A DNA stretch of 5,427 nucleotides from Gammaproteobacteria bacterium (GTDB lineage Bacteria; Pseudomonadota; Gammaproteobacteria; QOAV01). The notes under the pieces are model-generated. The model made no database searches. It was not told where the DNA came from and saw nothing but the letters and a program-made list of their open reading frames with translations. The stretch covers positions 1 through 5,427 of the forward strand of contig QOAV01000071.1 of assembly GCA_003972845.1 (NCBI GenBank), written 5' to 3'. Below, one piece after another: positions 1 to 5,427 of this stretch (position 1 is its first letter; each line of letters opens with the position of its first letter). Made by a program: the position numbers and the translations under genes.

Positions 1-3000
1 TTGCCGTGGCGGATACGGCGGTTTTACCAGCGCGGGCGGCATTGGTCAGCTGTTCGACCTTGAGGGCCACCGTTTGCAACGAAGGAGCGCGGCCGTCCCT
101 GACGGACTCCATCGCAATGATCATTTCAGTGCGTATTTCGCGCAGCAGCGACAGACGTCGATCATCCAGCGAACCGCCCTGGTCAAGATTCGTCTGCAGC
201 ATGCTTTCCACGCCATGGGACAGATCACCCAGCTCGGTGAGCCCGACCATACGCGCTCCGCCCTTCAGCGTATGGAACTGGCGTTTCAGATCTTTCATGG
301 CATCGCCGTCGCCACCCTGCTGCAATCGAATCAGCACCCCGTCCATATCGCGCAGGATATCGGCCGCTTCGTCAAGAAAAATGGCGGAAATTTCGTCATC
401 ATCTTCTGATTCGGAACTGTTGTCTTCTTGAGTCTGCCCGGCGGTTTCGGTGGCTTTGTCCGTCGACGGGCTAACGGCCAGACTGTTTGCCACGTAAGAA
501 TTGTCGAGTTGCAGCACCAGGTCCGAGACATCGTCCTGAACCAGTCCCTTGCCGATATTTTCAGCTTCCTCCTGCAGGGCCTGCTCAATCTGCCTGAACA
601 AATACCGCAAGCCCTCACTGGCGCCGATATTCTGATGCTCCAGTCGCTGCAGGAGGCGCTCGGATGCATACGCCAGTTCAGCTATGCTGTCGAGATCGGT
701 CACCCGTGCCCCACCCTTGATGGTATGCATGATGCGCACCATGTCACTCAGCGGCTCCTGCCCTTCCCGCGCAGAGAACCAGGCTTCCACGGCGGCACGG
801 AAATCCTTTAACAGCTGTCTGAGTTCGTCGTGATAGACGTCGGTCAGATCAATACTTTCGCGCATTCCATGCGAACCTGTTTCGCGCCCCTGCGTTTCGC
901 TGGCGACGAGCTTCATGATCCGGTCATGAAGCTTGCGAAACCGAACGTTGACCGGATCCCATGGCAATTTTTCCCTGAGTGATTTAAGCAGGTCGGTGAC
1001 CGACTCGGCATACTCTTCCAGCATTTCCCTGTGGCCGGCGTTCAGATCACGGCTGGCACTGTCGAGTTTGTCCAGCAGTCCTTCCAGCGCGCGACTGGTC
1101 TCGGCCATGGAGCTGATGCCCAAAGCCGCTGAAGAGCCGGCCAGAGCGTGTAATGCACGCCGCAAGGAATAACTGACTGGCGTGTTTTTCTCTGCCTGAC
1201 CTGCTTCGAACAAAGCCACAAGATTCACTCGCGTCTCTTTGTCGAACATTTCCTCGACCTCGGGGTCGATCAGCGCTGGCATCGCTTCCGTGGACTGCTC
1301 AGGGGCTGGCAAAGCTTCATCCTCAGCAGATTCTTCATGGCTGACAGAGCGCCGGGTGATGGCCTGATAGACAGACTGGACTGAACTCACCAACCCGGGA
1401 TCCAGAACTCCGGATTGCGCGTCAGACCGCTGGATTGCCTCCATCAGCTGACGTATTTCGTGGTTAAATGCCTGGTCTTCTGCTGATTCCAGAGCCCGCA
1501 ACAGTTTGCTGCGAATTTCCGTATCGGCCGGCTTTTCCAGCCACTGACCCAGGATGTCGCCAACGTCGGTAATCCAGCTGCGTTTTGCTCTGAGATTTTC
1601 CTGGCTTCCTGCCTGCGAAACGGCATGCCGCAAATCTTCCAGAGCACTAGTTGACAAAGCTTCCACATCGGGTCGGTCTGTTCCCAGGACGGTCATACTG
1701 GCTTCCACCGCGCCGACGGACAAGGCGATGGACTCCAGTAGCTTCGGTGAAGGTTCCGTTATACCCTGAGTAATATTCGAAATGGCATAGCCCAACTCTT
1801 CAACCAGCAGGGACACCTTTTCCTTGTCCAGGATTTTCAGCACGCCGGCAACTTCCTGTAATGCGCTTTGCCCCGGCGCCAGTTTATCCAGCTGTGTAGT
1901 GTCTTCGGAGAAACGCGTCACCGACTGCTCGACTACCGCCAGATTCTTGCGGACTTCTTCTGCGACAACTGCCATCAGTGTTCGGTAATCCGAATCCGTT
2001 TGTGCTGGCGCAGGTACTTCCGCCTCACCCGCTGCCTCTTCGTTTTCCATCAAATACTGGAGGTTTTCAGTAGCCTGTTGAACTCTGGCGCGCCAGGCGG
2101 AAAAATCCACCACGGCGTCCTGCGCACTGGTTTCCAGCACCAGCAATCCTTCCGCAAGACGCAGGGCAACTGTTTCTGCCGAGGAAATCCGTCCTTCGAC
2201 AAAGCCATCGCAAACCTGAAACAAGGCTTCCAGCAGCTGTTTCAGCCCAGAACCATCATTCTCTCCGTCTGATGCCACCTGGCGCAATTCGCCCAGCAGT
2301 TCTGACAGAGGCCGCAAGGTTTCGGCATCGTCTCTGGCGGGGTCGAAATAATCATCCAGAAACAGACGTGCTGTGGCCACGCGGCTTTCCAGATCCGGCT
2401 GTATCGCCTGCAGTCTCTCCAGTTGCACGTCTCTGGCTATGTCAGCCGAACGGCTGGCCGCCGGGCGCAGACCCAGTTGCTGCAATAACTCCGCACCTCT
2501 TTCACCTGTCGTGCCCGTGCTGACCAGTTCCCACAACAAGCTGCGTATGAGCGGTTCCAGGTCTTCTGTCAGCAGCTGAGCCATGCCGTTTTCGGCAAAT
2601 TGTCCGAGCCGGCTTTCAACCTCGGCCAAAGCCTTCCTGGTCCCCTCTGACACCGTTGCGCCCTGCGTGAGCAGGCTTTCGCAAACGGCCGCAGCCGACG
2701 CCCACAACAACCCAGGCGCAGATGATGGCGCGGTCTGTTCCAGCTGATCAAGGTCCGCTATCATTTGTTCCAGCGGCGCCGGATCAGCTGGCTGCTGAAA
2801 CCATTGCTGCAGATTACGCCGGTAGTCATTGTGCAACGCGTGAAGATCTGGCTGATCAGCACTGGAATTGCCTTGTTTGAGACGGTAAGCGCCAATATCG
2901 GGACGAAAAAAATGGATCTGGGGAAAAACCGTCTTGCCCTGCATACGCCGCAAATCATTAACCAGTTCCCCCAGCACCTGATCATTGCAATCTGCTGTTT

Positions 3001-3313
3001 GTCCCTGACCGAGACAACTTTCCACGGCTGATATGGCCTGCATCAGCGTTGGTTTGAACGACTCGGGCGGCATAGGCTGATCGCCAAGCTGAGTCTGGAT
3101 GAGCGTTTCCGTTTCCGCCAGCAGGATCGCAGATGTGCTGAAATCGGCCATTTGCAGAGTGCCCTGAGCCTGATGCAGATGGGTTGCCGCAATGCGCAAA
3201 AGGGTCAGGTCTTCGGGGCTGCTGAAATAGTCCTGAAGCGCGGCACCTGCAAGCTGCAGTGATTCTCGAACCTCGCCGGCAACCTGGTCGATCATGACGG
3301 CATCAAGAGACAT
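1..3313 (-). CDS. chpA: ChpA/PilL-type multi-Hpt hybrid histidine kinase, N-terminal 1104 residues (partial)
   Basis: This frame is open from ATG 3313 to the left edge with no stop. It is the CheA-like kinase of the Pil-Chp system, acting in the cytoplasm downstream of PilJ. Residues 1 to about 290 resemble the ChpA/FimL N-terminus: VAGEVRESL (11-19), HQAQGTLQM (47-55), and LVNDLRRMQGK (117-127) before a VFPQ...FRPDI segment. Two further helical stretches (about 300-400 and 443-515) look Hpt-like but lack the histidine motif. Then come three Hpt modules with a histidine: HALAG (His722), HTIKGGAR (His863) and HTLKGGAR (His1014). Acidic, polar linkers (about 661-680 and 955-974) separate modules. 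Pseudomonas ChpA is about 2470 residues, so further Hpt modules and the dimerisation, ATPase, CheW and receiver domains should lie beyond the left edge; none is visible. ATG 3313 overlaps the pilJ stop by 11 nt and fits the Pseudomonas N-terminus; ATG 3295 (Met7) is the alternative. No Shine-Dalgarno is evident, so translational coupling to pilJ is likely. Confidence 0.93.
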   Translation of the reverse strand, partial: MSLDAVMIDQVAGEVRESLQLAGAALQDYFSSPEDLTLLRIAATHLHQAQGTLQMADFSTSAILLAETETLIQTQLGDQPMPPESFKPTLMQAISAVESCLGQGQTADCNDQVLGELVNDLRRMQGKTVFPQIHFFRPDIGAYRLKQGNSSADQPDLHALHNDYRRNLQQWFQQPADPAPLEQMIADLDQLEQTAPSSAPGLLWASAAAVCESLLTQGATVSEGTRKALAEVESRLGQFAENGMAQLLTEDLEPLIRSLLWELVSTGTTGERGAELLQQLGLRPAASRSADIARDVQLERLQAIQPDLESRVATARLFLDDYFDPARDDAETLRPLSELLGELRQVASDGENDGSGLKQLLEALFQVCDGFVEGRISSAETVALRLAEGLLVLETSAQDAVVDFSAWRARVQQATENLQYLMENEEAAGEAEVPAPAQTDSDYRTLMAVVAEEVRKNLAVVEQSVTRFSEDTTQLDKLAPGQSALQEVAGVLKILDKEKVSLLVEELGYAISNITQGITEPSPKLLESIALSVGAVEASMTVLGTDRPDVEALSTSALEDLRHAVSQAGSQENLRAKRSWITDVGDILGQWLEKPADTEIRSKLLRALESAEDQAFNHEIRQLMEAIQRSDAQSGVLDPGLVSSVQSVYQAITRRSVSHEESAEDEALPAPEQSTEAMPALIDPEVEEMFDKETRVNLVALFEAGQAEKNTPVSYSLRRALHALAGSSAALGISSMAETSRALEGLLDKLDSASRDLNAGHREMLEEYAESVTDLLKSLREKLPWDPVNVRFRKLHDRIMKLVASETQGRETGSHGMRESIDLTDVYHDELRQLLKDFRAAVEAWFSAREGQEPLSDMVRIMHTIKGGARVTDLDSIAELAYASERLLQRLEHQNIGASEGLRYLFRQIEQALQEEAENIGKGLVQDDVSDLVLQLDNSYVANSLAVSPSTDKATETAGQTQEDNSSESEDDDEISAIFLDEAADILRDMDGVLIRLQQGGDGDAMKDLKRQFHTLKGGARMVGLTELGDLSHGVESMLQTNLDQGGSLDDRRLSLLREIRTEMIIAMESVRDGRAPSLQTVALKVEQLTNAARAGKTAVSATA
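3303..3313 (-). other. pilJ stop / chpA start overlap (11 nt)
   Basis: On the minus strand the sequence reads ATGTCTCTTGA. The chpA ATG (3313-3311) opens before the pilJ TGA (3305-3303), in a different frame. No purine-rich ribosome binding site is seen just upstream, where the bases are TTGCCCAAAGCCG. Ribosomes finishing pilJ probably re-initiate on chpA, which would keep receptor and kinase amounts linked. The overlap is directly visible; the coupling is inferred. Confidence 0.75.
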
Positions 3314-5390
3314 CGGCTTTGGGCAATTTGAAGCGCGATACAGACTTCTGCAGCTCTTTGGCCAACTCGGTCAGACGCTCGATCATGTCAGCCACTTTAC
3401 GCGCATTTGCAGCAGATTCGATGGTGATGTCCTTGACCGTCGTCATGTCCTCGGACGCATTCATGGCAGAAGCCGAATGCTTGTGCGCAACTTTGGATAT
3501 TTCGGTAATCAGCTGTGCGAGACGCTCGGATACGCGCTGGATTTCCACCAGTGAACTACCCGCCTGGTCCGCCAGACGAGTGCTTTCCACCACGCCACGG
3601 GTGGCTTCTTCCATGGATTTGACTGCGGACGAAGTATCGGAACGAATATGCTTGAGTATATCGGTAATCTGTCTGGCGCCCTGGGAAGAGCGCTCCGCCA
3701 GCTGCTGGACCTCGTCGACCACCACTGAAAATCCTCGCCCCGCCTCGCCAGCCATGGCAGCCTGGATAGACGCGTTGACTGACAGCACGTTGGTCTGATC
3801 CGATAATTCGTTGATCAGGGCAACGATATCGCCAATTTGCTGTGAACTTTCACCCAACCGCTTGATGCGCTTGGAAGTCGTTTGCATTTGTGACCGCATC
3901 GCCGCCATGCCGTCGATGGTTGCCTGCACGGACGTTGCTCCTTTCTTGGCAACAGAAACCGACTGCAATGCGACCTCGGCAGACTGTTTGGCATCTGACG
4001 ACATCGACTCCATGCTGCGTGCTATATCCTGGATATACGCCGCCACCTCTACGATCTGACTGGCCTGCTGGCCTGCCTTGTTGGACAGATCTTCCGCTAT
4101 TTCCTGGCTTTGATCGGAGGTGGTAGTGATCTGCTTCGCCGCCTGTTGTATGCGAGCCACCAGATAACGCATCTCCTGCACAGCAAAGCTGACCGCATCT
4201 GCGATGGCGCCGGTTGCCGAGTCATTCACCTCCGGCTTGATGGTCAGATCGCCGTCAGCCAGCGAGCTCACCTTGTCCAACAGGGTGGTGATGGAGCGCT
4301 GGGTGCGCTGGTTCTTCATTTGTTGCCTTTTCGCCTTGGCTGCTTCCAGTGTCAGGCGTACGCGAATCAGGCGCAGCAGAGACAGCAGGGAACCCAGACT
4401 GAACAGCCATGGCAGATAATTGGCAAGACTCGAACTGTTAGCTCTGGCGTAACCGTCTTTCAGTTTGACCAGTTTGTATACCAGCGCATCGCTGCTGTTA
4501 TTGATGGCCTGATCCGCGTTCTGGGCGATAAAAATCTGGCGGGCATAACTCAGTATGGTTTTGGCGCGTTGCAATATGCCCTTGAACACTTTTTCCAGAC
4601 GGTCGAGACGGTTCTTCAGACTCTTGCCGGTTGATGACCTCAATTGTTTGATGGCTTTTTCAAAATAAGCAATATCGCTGGAAAACAGCGCAACGGCACC
4701 CGAGGCCCGGGCTCCGCCAGGCAGCACCAGATTGATATTCTTGATCAGGCGCTGTCCCAGCATGCCCATGCGTGAAGCCGTTTTGATCACGCTGCGTTTG
4801 GCGCGAATACTCAGTAGCAGCTCGACCAGCTCATCAATGCGCTCCACCAGTTCAGGGCTGGCGTCGTTAACCGCATTCACCTGACTTCGAGCCTGCAGCA
4901 ACGGCTGCTTCTGGTCCAGTATCAGCTGTACGTTTTTCTCGGTTTCTGACCAGTCATCGGTCACCTTGTGCAGGGTGACGATCAGATAATCCGGCAGAGG
5001 CTGAAAGCCAATGCCGCTACCGGGGTCAACCAGAGCGGTCAACGTAGTAGAAAACTCTTTGGATGAATTTTCCAGTTTCTCGAATGCCGGCTCGTGGCCC
5101 AGGACCGCGTTGCTCGCTTCTTTGGCGATACGCTGAGTCAACATAACCAGATGACTCGTTTGCGCCACATATTCAGTTTGCCGATCATTGCGGTAAGCAA
5201 GATAGACCAGCGAGGCAATCAGGCCCGCCAAAAACAAGAAAACCAGCAAGGCCAGGAATCTTTCGTCGGAAAGCAAGCCTCTGCTTATTCTTCTGTGCAA
5301 TTTGTTAACAGAAGTCTCCGACTCGTTCAGCGTCAGCGAGTCGGGTAACAATGTCGTATCTGTTGTATCGTCCATTTCTTCAACCAGCAT
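3303..5390 (-). CDS. pilJ: PilJ, methyl-accepting chemotaxis receptor of the type IV pilus chemosensory system
   Basis: This is an inner-membrane chemoreceptor of 695 residues with the chosen start, close to the usual PilJ length of about 680. In order it has: a polar, acidic cytoplasmic N-terminus (about 1-44); a first membrane helix (about 45-66, rich in L, V, F and A); a helical periplasmic sensor (about 67-320) with two PilJ_N-like repeats, marked by LTQRIAK near 84 and LGQRLIK near 211; a second membrane helix (about 322-344); a HAMP-like linker containing LADGDLT (about 377); and an MCP signalling hairpin (about 420-684). The hairpin tip has SDQTN (530-534) and GEAGRGF (548-554). The protein ends in a FKLP motif like that of Pseudomonas PilJ, with no CheR/CheB-tethering pentapeptide visible. 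The start is uncertain. ATG at 5390 overlaps the pilI stop by 11 nt, matching the pilJ/chpA junction. Alternatives in the same frame are TTG 5408, ATG 5402 and ATG 5375; none has a strong Shine-Dalgarno. Family and gene order make the function clear. Confidence 0.95.
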   Translation of the reverse strand: MLVEEMDDTTDTTLLPDSLTLNESETSVNKLHRRISRGLLSDERFLALLVFLFLAGLIASLVYLAYRNDRQTEYVAQTSHLVMLTQRIAKEASNAVLGHEPAFEKLENSSKEFSTTLTALVDPGSGIGFQPLPDYLIVTLHKVTDDWSETEKNVQLILDQKQPLLQARSQVNAVNDASPELVERIDELVELLLSIRAKRSVIKTASRMGMLGQRLIKNINLVLPGGARASGAVALFSSDIAYFEKAIKQLRSSTGKSLKNRLDRLEKVFKGILQRAKTILSYARQIFIAQNADQAINNSSDALVYKLVKLKDGYARANSSSLANYLPWLFSLGSLLSLLRLIRVRLTLEAAKAKRQQMKNQRTQRSITTLLDKVSSLADGDLTIKPEVNDSATGAIADAVSFAVQEMRYLVARIQQAAKQITTTSDQSQEIAEDLSNKAGQQASQIVEVAAYIQDIARSMESMSSDAKQSAEVALQSVSVAKKGATSVQATIDGMAAMRSQMQTTSKRIKRLGESSQQIGDIVALINELSDQTNVLSVNASIQAAMAGEAGRGFSVVVDEVQQLAERSSQGARQITDILKHIRSDTSSAVKSMEEATRGVVESTRLADQAGSSLVEIQRVSERLAQLITEISKVAHKHSASAMNASEDMTTVKDITIESAANARKVADMIERLTELAKELQKSVSRFKLPKADVS
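5380..5390 (-). other. pilI stop / pilJ start overlap (11 nt, if ATG 5390 is used)
   Basis: On the minus strand the sequence reads ATGCTGGTTGA. The ATG at 5390-5388 is in the pilJ frame and the TGA at 5382-5380 closes the presumed pilI frame. The geometry is the same as at the pilJ/chpA junction, which is the main reason for preferring this start. The upstream bases give no strong Shine-Dalgarno. If pilJ starts at ATG 5375 instead, there would be a gap of 4 nt between the two genes. Confidence 0.5.
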
Positions 5391-5427
5391 GAACTGCCGC
5401 ATTAACAAAGTTTTTATCTTTACTGAG
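5380..5427 (-). CDS. pilI: PilI-like CheW-family adaptor, C-terminal end only (partial)
   Basis: Only the last 15 codons and a TGA stop (5382-5380) are in the window; the rest lies beyond the right edge. The visible tail reads LSKDKNFVNAAVHAG. It resembles the end of Pseudomonas PilI, which as I recall it finishes in a short GFLDVAV-type motif; here the matching stretch is NFVNAAV. Of the three minus-strand frames at this edge, this one runs longest before a stop, and its stop sits right at the start of pilJ, as expected for pilI-pilJ gene order. PilI is the CheW-like scaffold that couples the PilJ receptor to the ChpA kinase in the cytoplasm. The call rests on position and a very short match, so it is tentative. 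Confidence 0.6.
   Translation of the reverse strand, partial: LSKDKNFVNAAVHAG

Noticed and set aside
6..811. Several overlapping plus-strand open frames opposite chpA
   Set aside because: The minus strand here encodes clear Hpt motifs (His863 and His1014), so these are shadow frames; they overlap one another in different frames and show no domain.
1868..2272. A 134-codon plus-strand open frame opposite the middle of chpA
   Set aside because: The chpA frame is continuous through this stretch, and the plus-strand translation shows no recognisable domain and no supporting ribosome binding site.
3319..3798. A 159-codon plus-strand open frame opposite the pilJ signalling domain
   Set aside because: It mirrors the conserved MCP hairpin. 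Its Cys/Ser/Met-rich composition is typical of antisense translation, and no family is recognisable.
4110..4634. A 174-codon open frame on the plus strand, antisense to pilJ
   Set aside because: It lies wholly opposite a well-supported pilJ coding region, has no recognisable domain or convincing start signal, and its Gln/Arg/Leu-rich composition is what antisense reading of this gene would give.
5391..5427. Possible promoter in the AT-rich stretch before pilJ
   Set aside because: The stretch is short, reads as the pilI C-terminus, and contains no paired -35/-10 elements that I can support.
1..5427. An undescribed system hidden in the window
   Set aside because: All of the sequence is explained by three consecutive Pil-Chp genes on one strand with overlapping ends, leaving no unexplained region, repeat array or foreign-looking insert.

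Overview
The window is a compact, single-strand piece of a Pil-Chp (type IV pilus chemosensory) operon, read entirely on the minus strand. In transcription order, from the right edge to the left, it holds the last codons of a CheW-like adaptor (pilI), a complete methyl-accepting chemoreceptor (pilJ), and the first 1104 codons of a very large histidine kinase of the ChpA/PilL type (chpA). The chpA gene runs off the left edge before its kinase core.

The order pilI-pilJ-chpA, the PilJ-type sensor domain and the FimL-like start of ChpA point to a gammaproteobacterium. Base composition looks moderately GC-rich by eye. I cannot name a genus. I compared with Pseudomonas aeruginosa PilI/PilJ/ChpA from memory, not by alignment.

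Layout: 5380-5427 is the pilI C-terminus; 3303-5390 is pilJ; 1-3313 is chpA (partial). There is no intergenic space. With the starts chosen here, each upstream stop codon lies inside the start of the next gene, with an 11-nt overlap at both junctions. I see no promoter, terminator, RNA gene, insertion sequence, repeat array or CRISPR, and no plus-strand gene that I can support.

How the genes work together, from knowledge of the family: PilJ senses a pilus- or surface-related signal across the inner membrane and passes it through its cytoplasmic coiled-coil hairpin to ChpA, with PilI as the CheW-like coupling protein. ChpA phosphorylates response regulators (PilG and PilH in Pseudomonas), which set pilus extension and retraction, twitching motility and cAMP-linked surface responses. 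The part of ChpA visible here is the upstream phosphotransfer (Hpt) array, in which some Hpt modules are canonical and others have lost key residues. This is a recognisable, described system. I found no evidence of an undescribed one, and the findings concern variations within it.
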